In this document: positions 9,876 to 23,690 of the stretch, piece by piece | Numbering within the stretch: position 1 is the stretch's first letter | Layout of the letters: each line of letters opens with the position of its first letter | Source: Petrolisthes cinctipes | Taxonomy: Eukaryota > Arthropoda > Malacostraca > Decapoda > Porcellanidae | DNA length: 64,000 nucleotides | Assembly (NCBI GenBank): GCA_033782935.1 | Contig: JAWQEG010001306.1 | Span: forward strand, 1,054,001 to 1,118,000 | Direction of reading: 5' to 3' | Notes under the pieces: generated by a model | Databases searched by the model: none | What the model was told of the DNA's origin: nothing | Seen by the model: only the letters and a program-made list of their open reading frames with translations | Position numbers and translations under genes: made by a program

Positions 9876-11881
9876 GAGATATCGATTTTTTGGCACCTAA
9901 AATGTCGATTTTTAGCATGTTTTTAGCCTATATTATGAAAATATTCTAGCACTGTGTAGGCATGTACAGATTGCTTCTGGGACCCCAAAATATTGAATTT
10001 TCGGGTGTTTTGAGCCTGAATTTGAGATATAAACGGGTACAGAAGATACATGCACATATTGACTTTGGGCATCTAAAATATCGATTTTCAGCATGTTTTG
10101 GGCCTGTATTTTGAAAATACTCTAACACTGAGTAGGCATGTACAGATTGCTTCTGGGACCCCAAAATATTGAATTTTCGGGTGTTTTGAGCCTGAATTTG
10201 AGATATAAACGGGTACTGAAGATGCATGCACATATCGACTTTTGTGCACCTAAAAGATCGATTTTCAGTATGTTTTGAGCATGTGTTTTGAAAATACTCT
10301 AACACGGAGTAGGCATGTACAGATCGCTTCTGGGACCCCTAAATATCGAATTTTCGGGTGTTTTGGGACTGAATTTGAGATATCGACTTTTTGGCACCTA
10401 AAAGATCGATTTTTAGCATGTTTTTAGCCTATATTTTGAAAATATTCTAGCACTGAGTAGGCATGTACAGATTGCTTCTGGGACCCCAAAATATTGAATT
10501 TTCGGGTGTTTTGAGCCTGAATTTGAGATATAAACGGGTACAGAAGATACATGCACATATTGACTTTGGGCACCAAAAATATCGATTTTCAGCATGTTTT
10601 GGGCCTGAATTTTGAAAATACTCTAACACGGAGTAGGCATGTACAGATCGCTTCTGGGACCCCAAAATATCGAATTTATCGGGTGTTTAGGGCCAGAATT
10701 TGAGATATAAACGGGTACAGAAGATGCATGCACATATCGACTTTTGGGCACCTAAAATATCGATTTTCAGTATGTTTTTGGCCTGTATTTTAAAAATATT
10801 CTAACACGGAGTAGGCATGTACAGATACCTTCTGGGACCTCTAAATATCGAATTTTCAGGTGTTTTGGGACTGAATTTGAGATATCGATTTTTTGGCACC
10901 TAAAATGTCGATTTTTAGCATGTTTTTAGCCTATATTATGAAAATATTCTAGCACTGTGTAGGCATGTACAGATTGCTTCTGGGACCCCAAAATATTGAA
11001 TTTTCGGGTGTTTTGAGCCTGAATTTGAGATATAAACGGGTACAGAAGATACATGCACATATTGACTTTGGGCATCTAAAATATCGATTTTCAGCATGTT
11101 TTGGGCCTGTATTTTGAAAATACTCTAACACTGAGTAGGCATGTACAGATTGCTTCTGGGACCCCAAAATATTGAATTTTCGGGTGTTTTGAGCCTGAAT
11201 TTGAGATATAAACGGGTACTGAAGATGCATGCACATATCGACTTTTGTGCACCTAAAAGATCGATTTTCAGTATGTTTTGAGCATGTGTTTTGAAAATAC
11301 TCTAACACGGAGTAGGCATGTACAGATCGCTTCTGGGACCCCTAAATATCGAATTTTCGGGTGTTTTGGGACTGAATTTGAGATATCGACTTTTTGGCAC
11401 CTAAAAGATCGATTTTTAGCATGTTTTTAGCCTATATTTTGAAAATATTCTAGCACTGAGTAGGCATGTACAGATTGCTTCTGGGACCCCAAAATATTGA
11501 ATTTTCGGGTGTTTTGAGCCTGAATTTGAGATATAAACGGGTACAGAAGATACATGCACATATTGACTTTGGGCACCAAAAATATCGATTTTCAGCATGT
11601 TTTGGGCCTGAATTTTGAAAATACTCTAACACGGAGTAGGCATGTACAGATCGCTTCTGGGACCCCAAAATATCGAATTTATCGGGTGTTTAGGGCCAGA
11701 ATTTGAGATATAAACGGGTACAGAAGATGCATGCACATATCGACTTTTGGGCACCTAAAAGATCGATTTTCAGTATGTTTTTGGCCTGTATTTTAAAAAT
11801 ATTCTAACACGGAGTAGGCATGTACAGATACCTTCTGGGACCTCTAAATATCGAATTTTCGGGTGTTTTGGGACTGAATTT
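9876..11881. repeat. Doubled 1003-bp hexamer inside repeat A copy 2
   Basis: Hexamers at 9876-10878 and 10879-11881 repeat those at 2136-4141 at +7740 and keep the GTGTTTTG, ATTTATCGGG and TTTTAAAAATATTC variants. A partial further copy at 8558-9460 belongs to the +6422 segment. Confidence 0.92.
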
Positions 11882-13022
11882 GAGATATCGATTTTTTGGC
11901 ACCTAAAATGTCGATTTTTAGCATGTTTTTAGCCTATATTTTGAAAATATTCTAGCACTGTGTAGGCATGTACAGATTGCTTCTGGGACCCCGAAATATT
12001 GAATTTTCGGGTGTTTTGAGCCTGAATTTGAGATATAAACGGGTACAGAAGATGCCAGCACATATCGACTTTTGGGCACCTAAAAGATCGATTTTCAGTA
12101 TGTTTTTGGCCTGTATTTTGAAAATACTCTAACACGGAGTAGGCATGTACAGATACATTCTGGGACCTCTAAATATCGAATTTTCGGGTGTTTTGGGACT
12201 GAATTTGAGATATCGATTTTTTGGCACCTAAAATGTCGATTTTTAGCATGTTTTTAGCCTATATTTTGAAAATATTCTAGCACTGTGTAGGCATGTACAG
12301 ATTGCTTCTGGGACCCCAAAATATTGAATTTTCGGGTGTTTTGAGCCTGAATTTGAGATATAAACGGGTACAGAAGATACATGCACATATTGACTTTGGG
12401 CATCTAAAATATCGATTTTCATCATGTTTTGGGCCTGTATTTTGAAAATACTTTAACACTGAGTAGGCATGTACAGATTGCTTCTGGGACCCCAAAATAT
12501 TGAATTTTCGAGTGTTTTGAGCCTGAATTTGAGATATAATCGGGTACTGAAGATGCATGCACATATCGACTTTTGGGCACCTAAAAGATCGATTTTCAGT
12601 ATGTTTTGAGCATGTATTTTGAAAATACTCTAACACGGAGTAGGCATGTACAGATCGCTTCTGGGACCCCTAAATATCGAATTTTCGGGTGTTTTGGGAC
12701 TGAATTTGAGATATCGACTTATTGGCACCTAAAAGATCGATTTTTAGCATGTTTTTAGCCTATATTTTGAAAATATTCTAGCACTGTACAGATCGCTTCT
12801 GGGACCCCAAAATATCGAATTTTCGGGTGTTTAGGGCCAGAATTTGAGATATAAACGGGTACAGAAGATGCATGCACATATCGACTTTTGGGCACCTAAA
12901 AGATCGATTTTCAGTATGTTTTTGGCCTGTATTTTGAAAATACTCTAACACGGAGTAGGCATGTACAGATACCTTCTGGGACCTCTAAATATCGAATTTT
13001 CGGGTGTTTTGGGACTGAATTT

Positions 13023-14353
13023 GAGATATCGATTTTTTGGCACCTAAAATATCGATTTTTAGCATGTTTTTAGCCTATATTATGAAAATATTCTAGCACT
13101 GTGTAGGCATGTACAGATTGCTTCTGGGACCCCAAAATATTGAATTTTCGGGTGTTTTGAGCCTGAATTTGAGATATAAACGGGTACAGAAGATACATGC
13201 ACATATTGACTTTGGGCACCAAAAATATCGATTTTCAGCATGTTTTGGGCCTGAATTTTGAAAATACTCTAACACGGAGTAGGCATGTACAGATCGCTTC
13301 TGGGACCCCAAAATATCGAATTTATCGGGTGTTTAGGGCCAGAATTTGAGATATAAACGGGTACAGAAGATGCATGCACATATCGACTTTTGGGCACCTA
13401 AAAGATCGATTTTCAGTATGTTTTTGGCCTGTATTTTGAAAATATTCTAACACGGAGTAGGCATGTACAGATACCTTCTGGGACCTCTAAATATCGAATT
13501 TTCGGGTGTTTTGGGACTGAATTTGAGATATCGATTTTTTGGCACCTAAAATGTCGATTTTTAGCATGTTTTTAACCTATATTTTGAAAATATTCTAGCA
13601 CTGTGTAGGCATGTACAGATTGCTTCTGGGACCCCAAAATATTGAATTTTCGGGTGTTTTGAGCCTGAATTTGAGATATAAACGGGTACTGAAGATGCAT
13701 GCACATATCGACTTTTGTGCACCTAAAAGATCGATTTTCAGTATGTTTTGAGCATGTATTTTGAAAATACTCTAACACGGAGTAGGCATGTACAGATCGC
13801 TTCTGGGACTCCTAAATATCGAATTTTCGGGTGTTTTGGGACTGAATTTGAGATATCGACTTTTTGGCACCTAAAAGATCGATTTTTAGCATATTTTTAG
13901 CCTATATTTTGAAAATATTCTAGCACTGAGTAGGCATGTACAGATTGCTTCTGGGACCCCAAAATATTGAATTTTCGGGTTTTTTGAGCCTGAATTTGAG
14001 ATATAAACGGGTACAGCAGATACATGCACATGATATTGACTTTGGGCACCAAAAACATCGATTTTCAGCATGTTTTGGGCCTGAATTTTGAAAATACTCT
14101 AACACGGAGTAGGCATGTACAGATCGCTTCTGGGACCCCAAAATATCGATTTTTCGGGTGTTTAGGGCCAGAATTTGAGATATAAACGGGTACAGAAGAT
14201 GCATGCACATATCGACTTTTGGGCACCTAAAAGATCGATTTTCAGTATGTTTTTGGCCTGTATTTTGAAAATACTCTAACACGGAGTAGGCATGTACAGA
14301 TACCTTCTGGGACCTCTAAATATCGAATTTTCGGGTGTTTTGGGACTGAATTT
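13023..14353. repeat. Transitional trimer-dimer-trimer, last trimer diverged (504 bp)
   Basis: S starts at 13023, 13525 and 13850. The 13850 trimer is the most mutated in its neighbourhood: AGCATATTTTTAG, CGGGTTTTTTGAG, CAGCAGATAC, an in-line GAT gain giving CACATGATATTGAC near 14030, and AAAAACATCG. It gives a 504-bp unit and looks like an older copy that escaped the recent homogenisation on either side (inference). Confidence 0.85.
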
Positions 14354-15633
14354 GAGATATCGATTTTTTGGCACCTAAAATGTCGATTTTTAGCATGTTT
14401 TTAGCCTATATTTTGAAAATATTCTAGCACTGTGTAGGCATGTACAGATTGCTTCTGGGACCCCAAAATATTGAATTTTCGGGTGTTTTGAGCCTGAATT
14501 TGAGATATAAACGTGTACTGAAGATGCATGCACATATCGACTTTTGTGCACCTAAAAGATCGATTTTCAGTATGTTTTGAGCATGTATTTTGAAAATACT
14601 CTAACACGGAGTAGGCATGTACAGATCGCTTCTGGGACCCCTAAATATCGAATTTTCGGGTGTTTTGGGACTGAATTTGAGATATCGACTTATTGGCACC
14701 TAAAAGATCGATTTTTAGCATGTTTTTAGCCTATATTTTGAAAATATTCTAGCACTGTACAGATCGCTTCTGGGACCCCAAAATATCGAATTTTCGGGTG
14801 TTTAGGGCCAGAATTTGAGATATAAACGGGTACAGAAGATGCATGCACATATCGACTTTTGGGCACCTAAAAGATCGATTTTCAGTATGTTTTTGGCCTG
14901 TATTTTGAAAATACTCTAACACGGAGTAGGCATGTACATATACCTTCTGGGACCTCTAAATATCGAATTTTCGGGTGTTTTGGGACTGAATTTGAGATAT
15001 CGATTTTTTGGCACCTAAAATGTCGATTTTTAGCATGTTTTTAGCCTATATTTTGAAAATATTCTAGCACTGTGTAGGCATGTACAGATTGCTTCTGGGA
15101 CCCCAAAATATTGAATTTTCGGGTGTTTTGAGCCTGAATTTGAGATATAAACGTGTACTGAAGATGCATGCACATATCGACTTTCGTGCACCTAAAAGAT
15201 CGATTTTCAGTATGTTTTGAGCATGTATTTTGAAAATACTCTAACACGGAGTAGGCATGTACAGATCGCTTCTGGGACCCCTAAATATCGAATTTTCGGG
15301 TGTTTTGGGACTGAATTTGAGATATCGACTTATTGGCACCTAAAAGATCGATTTTTAGCATGTTTTTAGCCTATATTTTGAAAATATTCTAGCACTGTAC
15401 AGATCGCTTCTGGGACCCCAAAATATCGAATTTTCGGGTGTTTAGGGCCAGAATTTGAGATATAAACGGGTACAGAAGATGCATGCACATATCGACTTTT
15501 GGGCACCTAAAAGATCGATTTTCAGTATGTTTTTGGCCTGTATTTTGAAAATACTCTAACACGGAGTAGGCATGTACAGATACCTTCTGGGACCTCTAAA
15601 TATCGAATTTTCGGTTGTTTTGGGACTGAATTT
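14354..15633. repeat. Doubled 640-bp tetramer S-L-s-L
   Basis: Two adjacent copies, 14354-14993 and 14994-15633, each with dimers of 325 and 315 bp. The few differences noted are GTACATATACC near 14935, CTTTCGTGC near 15183 and CGGTTGTTTT near 15615. Both share AAACGTGTACTG in the first L monomer. Confidence 0.93.
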
Positions 15634-17755
15634 GAGATATCGATTTTTTGGCACCTAAAAGATCGATTTTTAGCATGTTTTTAGCCTATATTATGAAAAT
15701 ATTCTAGCACTGTGTAGGCATGTACAGATTGCTTCTGGGACACCAAAATATTGAATTTTCGGGTGTTTTGAGCCTGAATTTGAGATATAAACGAGTACAG
15801 AAGATACATGCACATATTGACTTTGGGCACCAAAAATATCGATTTTCAGCATGTTTTGGGCCTGAATTTTGAAAATACTCTAACACGGAGTAGGCATGTA
15901 CAGATCGCTTCTGGGACCCCAAAATATCGAATTTATCGGGTGTTTAGGGCCAGAATTTGAGATATAAACGGGTACAGAAGATGCATGCACATATCGACTT
16001 TTGGGCACCTAAAAGATCGATTTTCAGTATGTTTTTGGCCTGTATTTTAAAAATATTCTAACACGGAGTAGGCATGTACAGATACCTTTTGGGACCTCTA
16101 AATATCGAATTTTCGGGTGTTTTGGGACTGAATTTGAGATATCGATTTTTTGGCACCTAAAATGTCGATTTTTAGCATGTTTTTAGCCTATATTTTGAAA
16201 ATATTCTAGCACTGTGTAGGCATGTACAGATTGCTTCTGGGACCCCGAAATATTGAATTTTCGGGTGTTTTGAGCCTGAATTTGAGATATAAACGGGTAC
16301 TGAAGATGCATGCACATATCGACTTTTGTGCACCTAAAAGATCGATTTTCAGTATGTTTTGAGCATGTATTTTGAAAATACTCTAACACGGAGTAGGCAT
16401 GTACAGATCGCTTCTGGGACCCCTAAATATCGAATTTTCGGGTGTTTTGGGACTGAATTTGAGATATCGACTTTTTGGCACCTAAAAGATCGATTTTTAG
16501 CATGTTTTTAGCCTATATTTTGAAAATATTCTAGCACTGTACAGATTGCTTCTGGGACCCCAAAATATTGAATTTTCGGGTTTTTTGAGCCTGAATTTGA
16601 GATATAAACGGGTACAGAAGATGCCAGCACATATCGACTTTTGGGCACCTAAAAGATCGATTTTCAGTATGTTTTTGGCCTGTATTTTGAAAATACTCTA
16701 ACACGGAGTAGGCATGTACAGATACCTTCTGGGACCTCTAAATATCGAATTTTCGGGTGTTTTGGGACTGAATTTGAGATATCGATTTTTTGGCACCTAA
16801 AATGTCGATTTTTAGCATGTTTTTAGCCTATATTTTGAAAATATTCTAGCACTGTGTAGGCATGTACAGATTGCTTCTGGGACCCCAAAATATTGAATTT
16901 TCGGGTGTTTTGAGCCTGAATTTGAGATATAAACGGGTACAGAAGATACATGCACATATTGACTTTGGGCATCTAAAATATCGATTTTCAGCATGTTTTG
17001 GGCCTGTATTTTGAAAATACTTTAACACTGAGTAGGCATGTACAGATTGCTTCTGGGACCCCAAAATATTGAATTTTCGAGTGTTTTGAGCCTGAATTTG
17101 AGATATAAACGGGTACTGAAGATGCATGCACATATCGACTTTTGGGCACCTAAAAGATCGATTTTCAGTATGTTTTGAGCATGTATTTTGAAAATACTCT
17201 AACACGGAGTAGGCATGTACAGATCGCTTCTGGGACCCCTAAATATCGAATTTTCGGGTGTTTTGGGACTGAATTTGAGATATCGACTTATTGGCACCAA
17301 AAAGATCGATTTTTAGCATGTTTTTAGCCTATATTTTGAAAATATTCTAGCACTGTACAGATCGCTTCTGGGACCCCAAAATATCGAATTTTCGGGTGTT
17401 TAGGGCCAGAATTTGAGATATAAACGGGTACAGAAGATGCATGCACATATCGACTTTTGGGCACCTAAAAGATCGATTTTCAGTATGTTTTTGGCCTGTA
17501 TTTTGAAAATACTCTAACACGGAGTAGGCATGTACAGATACCTTCTGGGACCTCTAAATATCGAATTTTCGGGTGTTTTGGGACTGAATTTGAGATATCG
17601 ATTTTTTGGCACCTAAAATATCGATTTTTAGCATGTTTTTAGCCTATATTATGAAAATATTCTAGCACTGTGTAGGCATGTACAGATTGCTTCTGGGACC
17701 CCAAAATATTGAATTTTCGGGTGTTTTGAGCCTGAATTTGAGATATAAACGGGTA
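15634..17755. repeat. Partial third copy of repeat A with an extra dimer
   Basis: Bases from 15634 to about 16270 match 11380 onward at +4254 (TTTTAAAAATATTC near 16050, CCCCGAAATATTG near 16246). From about 16600 to 17755 they match 12030 onward at +4569 (GATGCCAGCAC at 16620, ACTTTAACACTG near 17020, TATTATGAAAAT near 17650). The 315-bp offset change equals one s-L dimer. The match ends where TACTGAAG replaces TACAGAAG. Confidence 0.85.
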
Positions 17756-17916
17756 CTGAAGATGCATGCACATATCGACTTTTGTGCACCTAAAAGATCG
17801 ATTTTCAGTATGTTTTGAGCATGTATTTTGAAAATACTCTAACACGGAGTAGGCATGTACAGATCGCTTCTGGGACCCGTAAATATCGAATTTTCGGGTG
17901 TTTTGGGACTGAATTT

Positions 17917-19735
17917 GAGATATCGACTTTTTGGCACCTAAAAGATCGATTTTTAGCATGTTTTTAGCCTATATTTTGAAAATATTCTAGCACTGAGTAG
18001 GCATGTACAGATTGCTTCTGGGACCCCAAAATATTGAATTTTCGGGTGTTTTGAGCCTGAATTTGAGATATAAACGGGTACAGAAGATACATGCACATAT
18101 TGACTTTGGGCACCAAAAATATCGATTTTCAGCATGTTTTGGGCCTGAATTTTGAAAATACTCTAACACGGAGTAGGCATGTACAGATCGCTTCTGGGAC
18201 CCCAAAATATCGAATTTTCGGGTGTTTAGGGCCAGAATTTGAGATATAAACGGGTACAGAAGATGCATGCACATATCGACTTTTGAGCACCTAAAAGATC
18301 GATTTTCAGTATGTATTGGGCCTGTATTTTGAAAATACTCTAACACGGAGTAGGCATGTACAGATACCTTCTGGGACCTCTAAATATCGAATTTTCGGGT
18401 GTTTTGGGACTGAATTTGAGATATCGATTTTTTGGCACCTAAAATGTCGATTTTCAGTATGTTTTTAGCCTATATTTTGAAAATATTCTAGCACTGTGTA
18501 GGCATGTATAGATTGCTTCTGGGACCCCAAAATATTGAATTTTCGGGTGTTTTGAGCCTGAATTTGAGATATAAACGGGTACAGAAGATACATGCACATA
18601 TTGACTTTGGGCACCAAAAATATCGATTTTCAGCATGTTTTGGGCATGTATTTTGAAAATACTCTAACACTGAGTAGGCATGTACAGATTGCTTCTGGGA
18701 CCCCAAAATATTGAATTTTCGGGTTTTTTGAGCCTGAATTTGAGATATAAACGGGTACTGAAGATGCATGCACATATCGACTTTTGTGCACCTAAAAGAT
18801 CGATTTTCAGTATGTTTTGAACATGTATTTTGAAAATACTCTAACACGGAGTAGGCATGTACAGATCGCTTCTGGGACCCCTAAATATCGAATTTTCGGG
18901 TGTTTTGGGACTGAATTTGAGATATCTACTTTTTGGCACCTAAAAGATCGATTTTTAGCATGTTTTTAGCCTATATTTTGAAAATATTCTAGCACTGTAC
19001 AGATTGCTTCTGGGACCCCAAAATATTGAATTTTCGGGTGTTTTGAGCCTGAATTTGAGATATAAACGGGAACAGAAGATACATGCACATATTGACTTTG
19101 GGCACCAAAAATATCGATTTTCAGCATGTTTTGGGCCTGAATTTTGAAAATACTCTAACACGGAGTAGGCATGTACAGATCGCTTCTGGGACCCCAAAAT
19201 ATCGAGTTTATCGGGTGTTTAGGGCCAGAATTTGAGATATAAACGGGTACAGAAGATGCATGCACATATCGACTTTTGGGCACCTAAAAGATCGATTTTC
19301 AGTATGTTTTTGGCCTGTATTTTGAAAATACTCTAACACGGAGTAGGCATGTACAGATACCTTCTGGGACCTCTAAATATCGAATTTTCGGGTGTTTTGG
19401 GACTGAATTTGAGATATCGATTTTTTGGCACCTAAAATGTTGATTTTAAGCATGTTTTTAGCCTATATTTTGAAAATATTCTAGCACTGTGTAGGCATGT
19501 ACAGATTGCTTCTGGGACCCCGAAATATTGAATTTTCGGGTGTTTTGAGCCTGAATTTGAGATATAAACGGGTACTGAAGATGCATGCACATATCGACTT
19601 TTGTGCACCTAAAAGATCGATTTTCAGTATGTTTTGAACATGTATTTTGAAAATACTCTAACACGGAGTAGGCATGTACAGATCGCTTCTGGGACCCCTA
19701 AATATCGAATTTTCGGGTGTTTTGGGACTGAATCT
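17917..19735. repeat. Contracted copy of the 3955-bp repeat B (1819 bp)
   Basis: Units T T t D start at 17917, 18418, 18919 and 19411. The first two correspond to the first two trimers of repeat B at +1819 (shared GGCATGTATAGATTGC near 18503). The last two correspond to the units at 21880 and 22382 (shared GATATCTAC, GGGAACAG, CGAGTTTATCGGG). The intervening D d T and the final t T of repeat B are absent. Confidence 0.85.
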
Positions 19736-22700
19736 GAGATATCGACTTTTTGGCACCTAAAAGATCGATTTTTAGCATGTTTTTAGCCTATATTTTGAAA
19801 ATATTCTAGCACTGAGTAGGCATGTACAGATTGCTTCTGGGACCCCAAAATATTGAATTTTCGGGTGTTTTGAGCCTGAATTTGAGATATAAACGGGTAC
19901 AGAAGATACATGCACATATTGACTTTGGGCACCAAAAATATCGATTTTCAGCATGTTTTGGGCCTGAATTTTGAAAATACTCTAACACGGAGTAGGCATG
20001 TACAGATCGCTTCTGGGACCCCAAAATATCGAATTTTCGGGTGTTTAGGGCCAGAATTTGAGATATAAACGGGTACAGAAGATGCATGCACATATCGACT
20101 TTTGGGCACCTAAAAGATCGATTTTCAGTATGTATTGGGCCTGTATTTTGAAAATACTCTAACACGGAGTAGGCATGTACAGATACCTTCTGGGACCTCT
20201 AAATATCGAATTTTCGGGTGTTTTGGGACTGAATTTGAGATATCGATTTTTTGGCACCTAAAATGTCGATTTTCAGCATGTTTTTAGCCTATATTTTGAA
20301 AATATTCTAGCACTGTGTAGGCATGTATAGATTGCTTCTGGGACCCCAAAATATTGAATTTTCGGGTGTTTTGAGCCTGAATTTGAGATATAAACGGGTA
20401 CAGAAGATACATGCACATATTGACTTTGGGCACCAAAAATATCGATTTTCAGCATGTTTTGGGCCTGTATTTTGAAAATACTCTAACACGGAGTAGGCAT
20501 GTACAGATTGCTTCTGGGACCCCAAAATATTGAATTTTCGGGTGTTTTGAGCCTGAATTTGAGATATAAACGGGTACAGAAGATGCATGCACATATCGAC
20601 TTTTGTGCACCTAAAAGATCGATTTTCAGTATGTTTTTGGCCTGTATTTTGAAAATACTCTAACACGGAGTAGGCATGTACAGATACCTTCTGGGACCTC
20701 TAAATATCGAATTTTCGGGTGTTTTGGGACTGAATTTGAGATATCGATTTTTTGGCACCTAAAATGTCGATTTTTAGCATGTTTTTAGCCTATATTTTGA
20801 AAATATTCTAGCACTGTGTAGGCATGTACAGATTGCTTCTGGGACCCCAAAATATTGAATTTTCGGGTGTTTTGAGCCTGAATTTGAGATATAAACGGGT
20901 ACTGAAGATGCATGCACATATCGACTTTTGTGCACCTAAAAGATCGATTTTCAGTATGTTTTGAACATGTATTTTGAAAATACTCTAACACGGAGTAGGC
21001 ATGTACAGATCGCTTCTGGGACCCCTAAATATCGAATTTTCGGGTGTTTTGGGACTGAATTTGAGATATCGACTTTTTGGCACCTAAAAGATCGATTTTT
21101 AGCATGTTTTTAGCCTATATTTTGAAAATATTCTAGCACTGTACAGATTGCTTCTGGGACCCCAAAATATCGAATTTTCGGGTGTTTTGAGCCTGAATTT
21201 GAGATATAAACGGGTACAGAAGATGCATGCACATATCGACTTTTGGGCACCTAAAAGATCGATTTTCAGTATGTTTTTGGCCTGTATTTTGAAAATACTC
21301 TAACACGGAGTAGGCATGTACAGATACCTTCTGGGACCTCTAAATATCGAATTTTCGGGTGTTTTTGGACTGAATTTGAGATATCGATTTTTTGGCACCT
21401 AAAATGTCGATTTTTAGCATGTTTTTAGCCTATATTTTGAAAATATTCTAGAACTGTGTAGGCATGTACAGATTGCTTCTGGGACCCCAAAATATTGAAT
21501 TTTCGGGTGTTTTGAGCCTGAATTTGAGATAAAAAACGGGTACAGAAGATACATGCACATATTGACTTTGGGCATCTAAAATATCGATTTTCAGCATGTT
21601 TTGGGCCTGTATTTTGAAATTACTCTAACACTGAGTAGGCATGTACAGATTGCTTCTGGGACCCCAAAATATTGAATTTTCGGGTGTTTTGAGCCTGAAT
21701 TTGAGATATAAACGGGTACTGAAGATGCATGCACATATCGACTTTTGTGCACCTAAAAGATCGATTTTCAGTATGTTTTGAGCATGTATTTTGAAAATAC
21801 TCTAACACGGAGTAGGCATGTACAGATCGCTTCTGGGACCCCTAAATATCGAATTTTCGGGTGTTTATGGACTGAATTTGAGATATCTACTTTTTGGCAC
21901 CTAAAAGATCGATTTTTAGCATGTTTTTAGCCTATATTTTGAAAATATTCTAGCACTGAGTAGGCATGTACAGATTGCTTCTGGGACCCCAAAATATTGA
22001 ATTTTCGGGTGTTTTGAGCCTGAATTTGAGATATAAACGGGAACAGAAGATACATGCACATATTGACTTTGGGCACCAAAAATATCGATTTTCAGCATGT
22101 TTTGGGCCTGAATTTTGAAAATACTCTAACACGGAGTAGGCATGTACAGATCGCTTCTGGGACCCCAAAATATCGAGTTTATCGGGTGTTTAGGGCCAGA
22201 ATTTGAGATATAAACGGGTACAGAAGATGCATGCACATATCGACTTTTGGGCACCTAAAAGATCGATTTTCAGTATGTTTTTGGCCTGTATTTTGAAAAT
22301 ACTCTAACACGGAGTAGGCATGTACAGATACCTTCTGGGACCTCTAAATATCGAATTTTCGGGTGTTTTGGGACTGAATTTGAGATATCGATTTTTTGGC
22401 ACCTAAAATGTCGATTTTTAGCATGTTTTTAGCCTATATTTTGAAAATATTCTAGCACTGTGTAGGCATGTACAGATTGCTTCTGGGACCCCGAAATATT
22501 GAATTTTCGGGTGTTTTGAGCCTGAATTTGAGATATAAACGGGTACTGAAGATGCATGCACATATCGACTTTTGTGCACCTAAAAGATCGATTTTCAGTA
22601 TGTTTTGAACATGTATTTTGAAAATACTCTAACACTGAGTAGGCATGTACAGATCGCTTCTGGGACCCCTAAATATCGAATTTTCGGGTGTTTTGGGACT

Positions 22701-23690
22701 GAATCTGAGATATCGACTTTTTGGCACCTAAAAGATCGATTTTTAGCATGTTTTTAGCCTATATTTTGAAAATATTCTAGCACTGTACAGATTGCTTCTG
22801 GGACCCCAAAATATTGAATTTTCGGGTGTTTTGAGCCTGAATTTGAGATATAAACGGGTACAGAAGATACATGCACATATTGACTTTGGGCACCAAAAAT
22901 ATCGATTTTCAGCATGTTTTGGGCCTGAATTTTGAAAAAACTCTAACACGGAGTAGGCATGTACAGATCGCTTCTGGGACCCCAAAATATTGAATTTTCG
23001 GGGCCAGAATTTGAGATATAAACGGGTACAGAAGATGCATGCACATATCGACTTTTGGGCACCTAAAAGATCGATTTTCAGTATGTTTTTGGACTGTATT
23101 TTGAAAATACTCTAACACGGAGTAGGCATGTACAGATACCTTCTGGGACCTCTAAATATCGAATTTTCGGGTGTTTTGGGACTGAATTTGAGATATCGAT
23201 TTTTTGGCACCTAAAATGTCGATTTTTAGCATGTTTTTAGCCTATATTTTGAAAATATTCTAGCACTGTGTAGGCATGTACAGATTGCTTCTGGGACCCC
23301 AAAATATTGAATTTTCGGGTGTTTTGAGCCTGAATTTGAGATATAAACGGGTACAGAAGATACATGCACATATTGACTTTGGGCATCTAAAATATCGATT
23401 TTCAGCATGTTTTGGGCCTGTATTTTGAAAATACTCTAACACTGAGTAGGCATGTACAGATTGCTTCTGGGACCCCAAAATATTGAATTTTCGGGTGTTT
23501 TGAGCCTGAATTTGAGATATAAACGGGTACTGAAGATGCATGCACATATCGACTTTTGTGCACCTAAAAGATCGATTTTCAGTATGTTTTGAGCATGTAT
23601 TTTGAAAATACTCTAACACGGAGTAGGCATGTACAGATCGCTTCTGGGACCCGTAAATATCGAATTTTCGGGTGTTTTGGGACTGAATTT
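19736..23690. repeat. Higher-order repeat B, copy 1 (3955 bp, 24 monomers)
   Basis: Units T T D d T T D t T have S starts at 19736, 20237, 20738, 21063, 21378, 21880, 22382, 22707 and 23190. Markers include GGCATGTATAGATTGC, GAGATAAAAAACGGG near 21527, CGAGTTTATCGGG near 22171 and an 8-bp loss leaving TTTTCGGGGCCAG near 23000. Confidence 0.93.

Larger units (their letters stand above)
6423..13049. repeat. Higher-order repeat A, copy 2, with internal 1318-bp gain
   Basis: Bases 6423 to about 9460 match 1-3038 at +6422; the one difference I noticed is A to G at 7489. From about 9430 the match moves to +7740, so 9430-13049 copies about 1690-5309. The segment 1720-3038 is therefore present twice in this copy. 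In the second part I noticed substitutions near 9574, 10758 and 13051. The match ends near 13050. Confidence 0.92.
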
